This document shows, in pieces, positions 26,242 to 34,814 of a stretch of DNA of 64,000 nucleotides (the stretch's first letter is position 1; every line of letters starts with the position of its first letter). The stretch lies in contig JAWKQN010000004.1 in NCBI GenBank assembly GCA_041390125.1, positions 124,001 to 188,000 on the forward strand, in the 5' to 3' direction. The stretch is from Gemmatimonadota bacterium. Lineage in GTDB: Bacteria; Gemmatimonadota; Gemmatimonadetes; Longimicrobiales; Gaopeijiaceae. Under the pieces are notes generated by a model that saw nothing but the letters and a program-made list of their open reading frames with translations, made no database searches and was not told where the DNA came from. The position numbers and the translations under genes were made by a program.

Positions 26242-26757
26242 ATGGAGAGGGGGGATCGAGGCAGGGGATGCTCGCCGGAGACGGACGGAGCGGAGGACCC
26301 GGACGTGCAGATGTGGGGTGGAGCCGGACGGGGGTCGGGCCCTGGCCGACGCGCCTTCCTCGAGGAAGGTGTGCGGCTCGCGGCGTTGGCGCTGTTGGCG
26401 GGCGCCTGCCGTGATGGCTCCATCACGGGTGCCGAGCTGGCCGTGGAGGTGGCGGTCCAGCTCGGTGCCTACCCCGCGCTCGCGGTGCAGGGAGGGGTCG
26501 CGCGCATCGCGGGCGTGAGCCCGCCGCTGGCGGTCGTGCACCTCGGCCCGGGCGCGTACGCTGCGCTGTCTCTGGTGTGCCCTCACCAGGGAGGGCGGGT
26601 GGACTGGACGGGAGCGGAGTTCGTCTGCGCCGAGCACGGAGCGCGCTTCGGCGTCGGGGGCACGTGGCAGGGCGGGCGACGGACGTCGGGGCTGCACACC
26701 TGGCGGACGGAGTACGATGCAGCCACGGACACGCTCACCATCTTCCCGTCCGCGTGA
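26242..26757 (+). CDS. Second Rieske [2Fe-2S] protein, probable lipoprotein or Tat substrate
   Basis: This 171-residue protein has a long acidic N-terminus, then GRRAFLEEGVRLAALALLAGAC (twin-Arg-like, ending at a possible lipid-modified Cys). The Rieske ligands are CPH (SLVCPHQGGRVDW) and CAEH (EFVCAEHGARFGVGG). It starts 15 bp after the first Rieske gene with GAGGAGG upstream. Two Rieske proteins in a row with two membrane proteins suggest a small relay or complex. It ends 11 bp from the convergent sigma54 regulator gene. Confidence 0.85.
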   Translation: MERGDRGRGCSPETDGAEDPDVQMWGGAGRGSGPGRRAFLEEGVRLAALALLAGACRDGSITGAELAVEVAVQLGAYPALAVQGGVARIAGVSPPLAVVHLGPGAYAALSLVCPHQGGRVDWTGAEFVCAEHGARFGVGGTWQGGRRTSGLHTWRTEYDAATDTLTIFPSA

Positions 26758-26768
26758 AGCCCGCGGCC

Positions 26769-28103
26769 CTACGGCTGCTTGAGGCCCAGCTTCTCCAGCT
26801 TGTAGAAGAGCGTGCGCACGCTGATGCCGAGGAGGCGTGCCGCCTGGGCCTTGTTGTCCCGGGTCCGCGCCAACGCCGCTTCGATCGCCGCGCGCTCCGC
26901 GCGGGCGACCGCGTCGGTCAAGGGCTCGACGCGGCCGTCCCCGGGCTCGCCCGGCTGCGTCCCGGCATCCTCCGGGAGCTCGACGTGCTCGATGCGCCCC
27001 TCGCCCGTCAGGAGCACGGCACGCTCGAGGACATTGAGCAGCTCCCGCACGTTGCCCGGCCAGCGGTAGCCCTGCAGGCGGGCGAGGACGTCGGGGGCGA
27101 GCGTCGCGTGGCGCGCGCCGATCCGCGCGGCGAACGCCTCGACCGCGCGTGGGGCCAGCGCCGCGATGTCCTCCGGCCGCTCGCGCAGCGGCGGAACGTG
27201 GATGGGGAAGACGTTGATGCGGTAGTAGAGATCCTCGCGGAAGGTCCCGTCCCGGACGCGTTGCGCGAGATCCTGGTGGGTGGCGGCCACGATGCGCACG
27301 TCCACGGACCGGGGCTGGTTCGACCCCAGGCGCTCCACCGAACCCTCCTGCAGGACCCGCAGCAGCTTCGGCTGCAGCGTCGATGGCATGTCGCCGATCT
27401 CGTCCAGGAAGAGCGTGCCGCCATCGGCGACCTCGAGCTTCCCGGGGCGGTCCTTCACGGCGCCGGTGTAGGCGCCCCGGGCGACGCCGAACAGCTCGGC
27501 CTCGAGCAGCTCGCTCGGGATGGCCGCACAGTTGACGGCCACGAACGAGCGGTCGCGGCGGGGGGAGGCGCGGTGGACCGCGCGCGCCACCACTTCCTTG
27601 CCGACTCCGGTCTCGCCGGTGACGAGCACGGTGGTGGGCGCCGGAGCGACCTGCCGCACGAGCGCGAGCACGCGCTGCATCCCGGCGCTCGCGGCCACGA
27701 TCCCGTCCGCCTCCGGCGCCGGTGCGGGAGGCGCTCCGCCACGTGCGTCCAGCGCCCGGCCCACGAGCGCCTCCATCTCCTCCATGCCGAAGGGCTTGAG
27801 CACGTAGTCGAACGCTCCGGCCTTCAGGGCCTCGACCGCGGTCTCGACCGTGCCGAACGCCGTGATCAGGATGACGGGCACGCCGGGGTTGCGCTCGCGC
27901 ACCCAGGCCAGCAGCTCGAGCCCGGTGCGGCCTGGCAGCTGGAGGTCCGTGACCACGGCCTCGATCCTCTCGGCGGCGAAGATCCGTTCGGCCTCCTCGG
28001 CGCTCGTGGCCGTGAGCACCCGGTAGCCACGGTCGCCGAGCCCCATCTCCACGATCCGGCGGATGCGCGGCTCGTCGTCGACGACCAGAACGGTCTCGTT
28101 CAT
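26769..28103 (-). CDS. Sigma54-dependent response regulator (NtrC family)
   Basis: This 444-residue regulator has a receiver domain (VLVVDDEPRIRR, acceptor Asp53 in VTDLQLPG, KPF signature), an AAA+ domain (Walker A GETGVGKE at 162-169, Walker B GGTLFLDEIGD, sigma54 loop GAYTGA at 209-214) and a C-terminal Fis-type HTH (NKAQAARLLGISVRTLFYKLEKLG). GAYTGA replaces the usual GAFTGA; Tyr is a known tolerated variant. The start overlaps the kinase stop (ATGA), so the pair is one operon. Targets are unknown; the divergent porin/PstS-like genes and the redox cassette are candidates. Confidence 0.95.
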   Translation of the reverse strand: MNETVLVVDDEPRIRRIVEMGLGDRGYRVLTATSAEEAERIFAAERIEAVVTDLQLPGRTGLELLAWVRERNPGVPVILITAFGTVETAVEALKAGAFDYVLKPFGMEEMEALVGRALDARGGAPPAPAPEADGIVAASAGMQRVLALVRQVAPAPTTVLVTGETGVGKEVVARAVHRASPRRDRSFVAVNCAAIPSELLEAELFGVARGAYTGAVKDRPGKLEVADGGTLFLDEIGDMPSTLQPKLLRVLQEGSVERLGSNQPRSVDVRIVAATHQDLAQRVRDGTFREDLYYRINVFPIHVPPLRERPEDIAALAPRAVEAFAARIGARHATLAPDVLARLQGYRWPGNVRELLNVLERAVLLTGEGRIEHVELPEDAGTQPGEPGDGRVEPLTDAVARAERAAIEAALARTRDNKAQAARLLGISVRTLFYKLEKLGLKQP

Positions 28104-29749
28104 GCGTTGGTCCCTTCGTGCGGCAGGGTCACGATCATGCGGGTCCCTCGGCCGAGCGTGCTCCGCACCTCCACCCGACCGCCATGAGCTTCAACGAGCT
28201 GACGCACGATGGGAAGGCCCAGCCCCGATCCGGCTCTGTGGGTGGTGACGAGCGGCTTCCAGATCTCGTCGAGCCGGTCGGGTGCGATGCCCGCGCCATC
28301 GTCTTCGACGACCAACCGCGCGCCGGCCGGGTCGGACGTGACGTGGACCGTGACGGAGCCGCCGGCGCTGCAGGCGCGGATGGCGTTGCTCACGAGGTTC
28401 ACCACGACCTGTCGCAGCAGGTCGGGGTCGGCGTGCGCCGGCGTCGGACCGCCGGACAGCGCGAGGCGCACGCCCTTCTCCTCGGCATCGGACGCCAGGA
28501 CGGCGAGCGCCGCGGAGGCCACGCCTTCGAGGTCGACGGCGCGGGGCGCGGGCGTGGAGGGGCGGCCGAAGACCAACAGGTCGTCCGCGAGGCGGGCCAG
28601 GCGCCCGACCTCGGCCTGCAGCATCTGCGTCACCTCCCGCTCACGAGGACCCGTGCCCGCGGAGCGGTCCAGCATCTCCGTCCCGGCCTTCAAGACGGAC
28701 AGGGGCGTGCGGATCTCGTGTGCGAGGCTCTTGGTCAGGACACCCATGGCGGCGAGCGACTCCGTGCGGGCCAGCTCTGCGCGCGCGCCCTCGAGCCGCT
28801 CGAGCATCTGGCCCATGGCATCGGCGAGGACCCGGACCTCGGCCGGAGCCCAGCGCGAGGGCGTGGGGAGGGGGCCGGGCCGCTGCGCGTCGAGCTCGCG
28901 GGCGGCGACCGTCAGACGCCCCAGGCTGGAGGTAGCGGAGCGGCTCACGAGGAGGGCGGCCGGCAGCGCCAGCAGGAGGAAGAGCGCGGCGAGCGTGAGC
29001 AGCTGTCGTCCGGATGCGGCCAGGGCACGGACGACGTCGGCGCGGGCGCGGCCCGTGGAGATCCGGAGCGGACCGGCCGCGGTGGCCGCGGTTCGCGTTC
29101 CCCACAGCCAGGCCGACGGGTCGTCGTCGAGCGCGTCTCCGCGGTACAGGACGTGGTCCTCTTCGTCCTCGAGACGGGTGGTGGACAGGTCCAGCGGCAG
29201 CTCGGCCCTCAGGAAGGCCGGCAAGGGGGTCCACAGCACGATGCGGCCGAGCGGGGTGGCATCGACACGCGAGCGGACGTCGGCGGTGGCGACGACGCCG
29301 TCGGAGCGCAGGTGCACGCCGGCCGGGACGGTGCCGAGCGTGGCGCGCACCCAGCCCGGCAACGGGGTGCGGGTGGCCGGGTCGAGGCGCCCGGGATCGG
29401 ACGCGGCGAGCACGCGGGCGCCCCGGACGTCGACGGCCGCTGCCTCGGTCCCGCCCCCCAGCGTCGCGGCGAGCTCGGCGAGCGATTCGGCGACCCGCTT
29501 GTCGATGTCGTCCACGGCGAGATCCTGCGACGTCTCCATCTCGGCCCAGAGCCGCGCCAGCCGCTCACGCTGGCGGAGCGACGCGGTCAGGCGCTCGGCG
29601 GCCACGTCGACCACGGACTCGAGCGCGCGGTGGGTCTCGGCTACCAGGCGTTCCTGACCGACGCGATATTCGCGGGCGACCACGCCGACCGTAGCGAGGA
29701 CGATGAAGCCCGCGAGCAGGATCGCGAGCCGGCCACCGAGCGAGGTCAT
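28100..29749 (-). CDS. Membrane sensor histidine kinase
   Basis: This 549-residue kinase has membrane helix 1 (about 8-25), a periplasmic sensor of about 225 residues, membrane helix 2 (about 250-270), a HAMP linker and a HisKA/HATPase core. The H box is LAAMGVLTKSLAHEIRTPL (His344). N box VVNLVSNAIRAC, G1 DDGAGI and G2 GSGLGLPIVRQLVEAHGG are intact. The sensor region has no motif I recognise. The start at ATG 29749 leaves only 45 bp to the divergent porin gene, so the two promoters must overlap or lie inside the genes. It pairs with the NtrC-type regulator (ATGA overlap). Confidence 0.93.
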   Translation of the reverse strand: MTSLGGRLAILLAGFIVLATVGVVAREYRVGQERLVAETHRALESVVDVAAERLTASLRQRERLARLWAEMETSQDLAVDDIDKRVAESLAELAATLGGGTEAAAVDVRGARVLAASDPGRLDPATRTPLPGWVRATLGTVPAGVHLRSDGVVATADVRSRVDATPLGRIVLWTPLPAFLRAELPLDLSTTRLEDEEDHVLYRGDALDDDPSAWLWGTRTAATAAGPLRISTGRARADVVRALAASGRQLLTLAALFLLLALPAALLVSRSATSSLGRLTVAARELDAQRPGPLPTPSRWAPAEVRVLADAMGQMLERLEGARAELARTESLAAMGVLTKSLAHEIRTPLSVLKAGTEMLDRSAGTGPREREVTQMLQAEVGRLARLADDLLVFGRPSTPAPRAVDLEGVASAALAVLASDAEEKGVRLALSGGPTPAHADPDLLRQVVVNLVSNAIRACSAGGSVTVHVTSDPAGARLVVEDDGAGIAPDRLDEIWKPLVTTHRAGSGLGLPIVRQLVEAHGGRVEVRSTLGRGTRMIVTLPHEGTNA

Positions 29750-29794
29750 CCAGGGCGACCCGTTCGCCACCCGACTGTCCGAGGTATCCAGATC

Positions 29795-30928
29795 GTGCAC
29801 CGCCGCTTCGAGCCCTCCGTCCTCCGCCGCATCCGGCGGGCTCTGGTCGGATGCGCCGCGTGGGCCGCGCTGTGCGGGGCCCCGCCGCTCCACGCGCAAC
29901 TCCCGGCCCCACCCGTCGTCGGAGACGGCCCGCTGCAGCTGGGCGGATGGGCGGCCCTCACGCTCAGTCGCCCCGAGCACCCCGAGGAGGTCGAGCGGCC
30001 GGAGGTCAGCGAGCTGGTGGCCGCGCTCATCGGCTGGGGCCAGGTGTCGCGGCGCGCAAGCTATCTGGTCGAGCTCGACATGGCCAAGCGCACCACGTCC
30101 ACCTGGACCGGGCGCGAAGCCGACGCCTGGTTGTCCCCGGTGCGCCTCTACGTGGAGCTCTCCGCGCGCGAATCCCTGCGGCTGCGCGTGGGCCGCTTCC
30201 TGACGCCGGTGGGACAGTGGAACGAGCTGCATGCCGACCCGCTCACGTGGAGCCCGACGCGTCCGCTGACCACGTATCGACCCTTCGCCAAGAGCACGAC
30301 CGGCGTGTTGCTCGCCGGCGAAGGCGTGATCGCGGGGCGCGACTGGGGCTGGGCCACGTTCTGGGCGCCCGGTGTCGATCTCGACGGCGACCTGGAGGAG
30401 GACGAGGAGAACACGTTCGCGCGGGCCGCCGGAGGCCGTGTCGCCATGGAGGTGAGCCCCGGACTCACGGTGGGGGGCAGCATCGCTCGGTTGCGGCGGT
30501 CGCTGCCGCCGGAGGAGGACGCGGGCGGAGGTCCGCAGTGGAGCACGCGGGCCGACGCGCTCCGCCGTGACGACCCCGAACGGGAAGAGGAGGCCGAAGG
30601 CCGCACCCTGGTCGGGGCCGATCTGCGCTGGGAGTCGGCCCGGGCGCAGCTCGCACTGGAGGGGACCTGGCTGCGGGCAGCGGCGGAGGAGGTCGCCGAA
30701 GGGGGAGCGTTCGCGCGCCTGGCGGTCCGGATCGGAGGCCCGCTGTGGGCCGTGGCGCGGGTCGAGTCCTACCGCCCCATCGACGGTCGCACCGCCGACG
30801 TGGGCTACGTCGGGCTCACCGCCCGCCCCGACCGCCGTCTGGTGGTCAAGCTCGGGCGCCAGTTCACCCGGCGGCCCTCCACCCGGATCCCGGACGGATG
30901 GTTCCTGTCCTTCTCCTCGCTCTTCTAG
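29795..30928 (+). CDS. Porin-like outer-membrane beta-barrel protein
   Basis: This protein of 377 residues, starting at GTG 29795 (GAGG ten bases upstream; no ATG near), has a signal peptide (LVGCAAWAALCGAPPLHAQ) and repeated beta strands (LQLGGWAALTLSRPEH, ASYLVELDMAKRT, LRLRVGRFLTPVGQWNE, GWATFWAPGVDLDGD, RLVVKLGRQFTRRP) with the GRF/L-P-G-W pattern of porin O/P-like barrels. It probably forms an anion or small-solute channel. Its end overlaps the next gene by 31 bp, and it is divergent from the sigma54 two-component system, which may regulate it. Confidence 0.75.
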   Translation: MHRRFEPSVLRRIRRALVGCAAWAALCGAPPLHAQLPAPPVVGDGPLQLGGWAALTLSRPEHPEEVERPEVSELVAALIGWGQVSRRASYLVELDMAKRTTSTWTGREADAWLSPVRLYVELSARESLRLRVGRFLTPVGQWNELHADPLTWSPTRPLTTYRPFAKSTTGVLLAGEGVIAGRDWGWATFWAPGVDLDGDLEEDEENTFARAAGGRVAMEVSPGLTVGGSIARLRRSLPPEEDAGGGPQWSTRADALRRDDPEREEEAEGRTLVGADLRWESARAQLALEGTWLRAAAEEVAEGGAFARLAVRIGGPLWAVARVESYRPIDGRTADVGYVGLTARPDRRLVVKLGRQFTRRPSTRIPDGWFLSFSSLF

Positions 30929-31326
30929 GCGTCCCTCCGGGCGGACCCCGGCAGGAGGCGCCCCGGGTCTGCGCGGTCGCGCGCCCGGGCGCGCTGGACG
31001 TCGCGCCGGACCCCGAGCTGCTGCGGCGCATCTTCCTGTTGCGGCAGCGGAGCTGGCCGGATGGGACCCGTGCCCATCCGGTCAACCTCCCGGCGTCCTC
31101 CCCGCTGCGGGAGCGCTTCTCCCGCGCCGTGCTGGGCGAGTCGGTGCAGGCGCTGGCCGCCTACTGGAACGACCGCTACTTCCATGGCACGCGGCCCCCT
31201 CCGACCATGGCCTCCGAGGAGGCCGTGCTGCTGTTCGTGGAACGCACGTCCGGCGCCGTAGGCTATGTCGCGGAGGCGCGCACCCGGGGCCTGCCGGCCG
31301 ACGTCCGGGTGCTGGGCTGCTTCTGA
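30898..31326 (+). CDS. Short PstS-like periplasmic substrate-binding domain protein
   Basis: This 142-residue protein starts inside the end of the porin gene (31-bp overlap, different frame). After a short signal (VPVLLLALLGVP) it reads like the second lobe of PBP-like/phosphate-binding proteins: LRRIFLLRQRSWPDGTRAHPVNLPASSPLRERFSRAVLG, then LAAYWNDRYFHGT and SEEAVLLFVERTSGAVGYV. Full PstS proteins are about twice as long, so this is a single-lobe form. Such short proteins with a neighbouring porin and sensor kinase suggest anion sensing or capture; that is inferred. Confidence 0.75.
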   Translation: MVPVLLLALLGVPPGGPRQEAPRVCAVARPGALDVAPDPELLRRIFLLRQRSWPDGTRAHPVNLPASSPLRERFSRAVLGESVQALAAYWNDRYFHGTRPPPTMASEEAVLLFVERTSGAVGYVAEARTRGLPADVRVLGCF

Positions 31327-31465
31327 CCTTCCCCCGGGGGGTACCGCCCCCGCGAGCGACGGCGGATCTTCCCCCATGCGCCGCGGGCCGTCACGCGCGG
31401 TCGATGGAAACTCCCCGTGGTCCCGTCGCCCCGGCGAGGGGCACGTCACCCGAGCTGCGGATCCC

Positions 31466-32830
31466 GTGTCGCCCACGCCCGAGGTCTACCGATCGCTGCT
31501 CCGTCTCTCCGCCCCGGTGGTGGTGGTGCAGGTGGGGATGATGGCCATGGGCGTCGTGGACACCCTCATGGTGGGGCGGGTCTCGGCCGCCGATCTCGGA
31601 GCCGTGGCGCTGGGCAACCTGTACTGGTTCTCCACGGTCATCTTCGGTCAGGGGACGCTGTTCGCGCTCGATCCGCTGGTCTCGCAGGCGGTGGGGGCCG
31701 ACGACGAGCCCGGCGTGGCGCGCTCCGTCCAGCGCGGACTGCTCCTGGCGCTCGTGTTCGGGGCCGTGGCCGTGATCCTGTTGGCCCTGGCCGAGCCGGT
31801 GCTCCGCGCGCTCGATCAGCCTCCGGACGTCGTGCCCATCGCAGCCGGCTATTGCCGGGCGGCGATGGGTGGGACCCTCCCGTTCCTGGGGTTCGTGGTC
31901 TTCCGCCAGGCGCTGCAGGCGGCGGGGGTGCTGCGTCCGATCGTGGTCACCGTGCTCGCGGCCAACGTCCTGAATGCGGCGCTCAACTGGGTGCTCGTCT
32001 TCGGACATGCCGGTGCGCCGGCGCTGGGCGCCGTCGGGACCGGGTGGGCCTCCAGCGCGAGCCGGTGGGTGATGCTGATCGGCGTGGTGGGCCTCGCCTG
32101 GCCGCAGGTGGGGCCCTGGCTGCGGCGTCGACCGGAGGCCTTCCGGCCTGCGCCGGTGCTGCGCATGGTGCGACTGGGACTGCCCGTGGGCCTCCACATG
32201 GGCGCGGAATACGGCGCTTTCGCCATCACGGGCCTCCTGATGGGGACGCTCGGGACCATCGCGGTGGCGTCACACCAGATCACGCTCAACCTCGCGGCGC
32301 TCACGTTCATGGTGCCCCTCGGCGTGTCCCAGGCCACCGCGGTCCTCGTGGGTCGGGCCGTGGGTCGGGGCGACCCCGACGGCGCCCGGCGCGCGGCGCG
32401 CGCCGGCCTCACGGTGGGGACCGGCTTCATGGTGGTCTCCGCGGGCCTCTTCCTGGCCGTGCCGGACCTCCTGGCCCGCGCCTACACCGACGAACCCGGC
32501 GTGCTGGCGCTCGCCGTGCGCCTGATCCCTATCGCGGGGGTGTTCCAGATCGTCGATGGCCTGCAGGTCGTCGCGGCCGGCACGCTGCGCGGGGTGGGCG
32601 ACACCACGGTGCCGATGTTCGCCGGTCTGCTGGGCTTCTACGCGGTGGGCCTGCCCATCGGCTTCGCGCTGTCCCGCACCGAGGGAGCGGCGGGCGCACC
32701 GGGTCTGTGGTGGGGCCTGGCGGTGGGTCTCGGGGCGGTGGCGGCGTTCCTGCTCCTGCGGGTCTGGATCCGTTTCCGGGGCGCGCTGGAGCGCCTGGAG
32801 ATCGACGAGGTGGCACCGTCGGTCGGGTGA
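31466..32830 (+). CDS. MATE-family efflux transporter (NorM/DinF type)
   Basis: This protein of about 454 residues has twelve predicted helices and two MatE repeats: LLRLSAPVVVVQVGMMAMGVVDTLMVGRVSAADLGAVALG, LGFVVFRQALQAAGVL, MVRLGLPVGLHMGAEYGAFAITGLLMGTLG and AVGRGDPDGARRAARAGLTVG. MATE proteins export cationic drugs or metabolites using Na+ or H+ gradients. I chose GTG 31466, 11 residues before the first helix; ATG 31376 would add 30 unlikely residues. A hairpin directly after the stop probably ends transcription. Confidence 0.93.
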   Translation: MSPTPEVYRSLLRLSAPVVVVQVGMMAMGVVDTLMVGRVSAADLGAVALGNLYWFSTVIFGQGTLFALDPLVSQAVGADDEPGVARSVQRGLLLALVFGAVAVILLALAEPVLRALDQPPDVVPIAAGYCRAAMGGTLPFLGFVVFRQALQAAGVLRPIVVTVLAANVLNAALNWVLVFGHAGAPALGAVGTGWASSASRWVMLIGVVGLAWPQVGPWLRRRPEAFRPAPVLRMVRLGLPVGLHMGAEYGAFAITGLLMGTLGTIAVASHQITLNLAALTFMVPLGVSQATAVLVGRAVGRGDPDGARRAARAGLTVGTGFMVVSAGLFLAVPDLLARAYTDEPGVLALAVRLIPIAGVFQIVDGLQVVAAGTLRGVGDTTVPMFAGLLGFYAVGLPIGFALSRTEGAAGAPGLWWGLAVGLGAVAAFLLLRVWIRFRGALERLEIDEVAPSVG

Positions 32831-32832
32831 GT

Positions 32833-32857
32833 GCGGCGGCGCCCGCAGGGCCGCCGC
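32833..32857 (+). terminator. Stem-loop after the MATE gene
   Basis: GCGGCGGC (32833-32840) pairs with GCCGCCGC (32850-32857) around a 9-nt loop, starting two bases after the stop codon. There is no T run after it, so intrinsic termination is uncertain. The rest of the gap to 32984 shows no clear promoter. Confidence 0.45.
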
Positions 32858-32984
32858 AACGGGACCGGCCGTCGGTGGGGTTCGGACCCCGCCCCGAGGG
32901 GCCGGGGAACGCAACCCGGATGCACGCTGTCCTCCACACCCGCCTTCCCGCTAGGTTGCGCCAGCCCACCCCAACCACCACGCA

Positions 32985-33590
32985 ATGACCCGGATTCCGC
33001 TCTTCCCGCTTCCGATCGTGCTGCTGCCCGAGGGGCTGCTCCCCCTCCACATCTTCGAGCCTCGCTACCGCCGCATGGTGGCACGCTGCCTGGAGTACGA
33101 CCGCCGCTTCGGGCTCGTCTTCCACGACCCCGACCGCAGCGGGCCCTTCCTGAGCGAGCCGGGGCGGGTGGGGTGCGTGGCCGAGATCGAGACCTTCGAG
33201 CTGCTCGAGGACGGCCGGTCGCTGATCGTCACCCGCGGCAGCGAGCGGTTCCGCATCGTGGCCGGCGTCGAGACGGGCACCCCGTACTACGAGGCGGACG
33301 TGGAGCCCTACGAGGACGTGGACGGCGTCGCGCCGGCGTTCCTGAAGCGCCGTCGCGAAACCTCGCTGGAGCTGTTCCGCGCGGTGCTGGAGCGGCTCCC
33401 CAGTGGACCCGACGGCCCCGACGGCCTCGACGCCGACGCGGATGTCTCGTTCCGCCTGGCCGCGGCCCTGCACGCCGATGCCGATTGGATGCAGGACTTC
33501 CTCGAGCTGCGCGAGGAAGCCGCCCGCCTGGACCGGCTGGACCACGTCTTCCGGGCCGTGCTCGACGCCGGCCCTCCCTCGCGCGCCTGA
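32985..33590 (+). CDS. LON-substrate-binding-domain (LonN/PUA-like) protein
   Basis: This 201-residue protein is a stand-alone Lon N-terminal domain: IPLFPLPIVLLPEGLLPLHIFEPRYRRMV, then GRVGCVAEIETFELLEDGRSLIVTRGSERFRIV and a C-terminal helical bundle (LAAALHADADWMQDFLELREEAARLDRLDHVFRAVL). It lacks the AAA+ and protease domains, so it is not Lon. Related orphan proteins are common in bacteria and have no firm function. It is followed after 13 bp by rfbC. Confidence 0.93.
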   Translation: MTRIPLFPLPIVLLPEGLLPLHIFEPRYRRMVARCLEYDRRFGLVFHDPDRSGPFLSEPGRVGCVAEIETFELLEDGRSLIVTRGSERFRIVAGVETGTPYYEADVEPYEDVDGVAPAFLKRRRETSLELFRAVLERLPSGPDGPDGLDADADVSFRLAAALHADADWMQDFLELREEAARLDRLDHVFRAVLDAGPPSRA

Positions 33591-33603
33591 CGGGGCCGGC
33601 GCG

Positions 33604-34158
33604 ATGCGGTTGACCCGGCTGGCCATCCCCGACGTGGCGCTCATCGACCTGGTGCGTCACGGCGATGCGCGCGGCTTCTTCGAGGAGAGCTGGCGCGCGT
33701 CCCGGTTCCGTGCGTTGGGCCTGGATGTCGAGTTCGTGCAGGACAACCTTGCACGCTCCTCGCGGGGTGTCCTGCGCGGGTTGCACTACCAGCTGCCGCC
33801 GGCCGCGCAGGGAAAGCTGGTGCGCGTGACGCGCGGACGCGTGTTCGACGTCGCGGTCGATCTGCGCACGGGCTCCTCGACGTTCGGGCGCTGGGTGGGC
33901 GCGGAGCTGTCGGAGGACGTGCCGCGCCTGTTGTGGGTGCCGCCGGGCTTCGCGCACGGCTACCTGGTGCTGTCGGAGTCCGCCGACTTCACCTACAAGG
34001 TCACCGCGGAGTACGCGCCCGAGCTCGAGCGGGGCCTCGTCTGGAACGATCCCACGGTGGACATCGATTGGCCGTGGGACGGCGAGCCGGAGCTGTCGTC
34101 CCGGGATCGTGCCCTTCCGGACCTCGCGAGCGCCGCGCACGTTCCGGCGACGCCGTGA
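33604..34158 (+). CDS. rfbC: dTDP-4-dehydrorhamnose 3,5-epimerase
   Basis: This 184-residue cupin has the family markers DARGFFEESWR, VQDNLARSSRGVLRGLHYQ (catalytic His61), GKLVRVTRGRVFDVAVDLR, LWVPPGFAHGYLVLSESADFTYKVT (Tyr131) and WNDPTVDIDWP. It epimerises dTDP-4-keto-6-deoxyglucose at C3 and C5 for dTDP-L-rhamnose synthesis. The other rhamnose genes (rfbA, rfbB, rfbD) are not in the window, which is unusual. Its stop overlaps the next start (GTGA). Confidence 0.93.
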   Translation: MRLTRLAIPDVALIDLVRHGDARGFFEESWRASRFRALGLDVEFVQDNLARSSRGVLRGLHYQLPPAAQGKLVRVTRGRVFDVAVDLRTGSSTFGRWVGAELSEDVPRLLWVPPGFAHGYLVLSESADFTYKVTAEYAPELERGLVWNDPTVDIDWPWDGEPELSSRDRALPDLASAAHVPATP

Positions 34159-34814
34159 GCGGGAGCGAACCCTCCGCGGCTCCGCTCGAGGTGCTGCGCA
34201 CCGCGCGCGTCTGGACGTGGGGTCCCGCGGAGGCGCGCGACGCCTGGATCGTGCTCCACGGCTACCGTCAGCTCGCGGGCCGCTTCCTGCGTCGCTTCGC
34301 GCCGCTGGTCGACCAGGGCGTACGCGTCGTCGCTCCGGAGGGGCTGTCCCGCTTCTATCTGGACGACGACGGCGGACCGCACGGCCCCGAGGCGCGCATC
34401 GGGGCCACGTGGATGACGCGCGAGGATCGCGACGCGGAGATCCGCGACTACGTGCGGTACCTGGACCGGGTATGGCAGGAACGCCTCCCGGCTGCGGTGG
34501 AGCGCGTGACGGTGCTCGGCTTCTCCCAGGGAGTGCACACCGCGGCGCGCTGGTTGAGCTTCGGCCGGGGCGCGCCCGCGCGGCTCGTGCTCTGGGGTGC
34601 AGGCCTTCCCGGTGACCTCGACCTGGACGCGGTGCAGCCGCGGTGGCGGGAGGTGGACGTGGTGCTGGTCCACGGGGCGTCGGATCCGGCCCATCCGCAG
34701 GCCGGGCGGGCGCGCGACGATGCACGTCTGCGCGGAGCGGGGATCGCGTTCCGCCGACTCGAGCATCCCGGCGGTCACCGCATCGACGCCGACCTGCTCA
34801 GAACTCTCCGATGA
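34155..34814 (+). CDS. Alpha/beta-hydrolase, phospholipase/carboxylesterase family
   Basis: This 219-residue protein has the small-esterase layout: WIVLHGYRQLAGRFLRRFAPL, VVAPEGLSRFYL, VTVLGFSQGVHTAARW (nucleophile Ser124 in GFSQG), VLVHGASDPAHPQ (acid) and LEHPGGHRIDADLLRTL (His). The triad is complete. Acyl substrate unknown. It starts at GTG 34155 overlapping rfbC, and its last 17 bp overlap the convergent murB gene. Confidence 0.88.
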   Translation: MSGSEPSAAPLEVLRTARVWTWGPAEARDAWIVLHGYRQLAGRFLRRFAPLVDQGVRVVAPEGLSRFYLDDDGGPHGPEARIGATWMTREDRDAEIRDYVRYLDRVWQERLPAAVERVTVLGFSQGVHTAARWLSFGRGAPARLVLWGAGLPGDLDLDAVQPRWREVDVVLVHGASDPAHPQAGRARDDARLRGAGIAFRRLEHPGGHRIDADLLRTLR

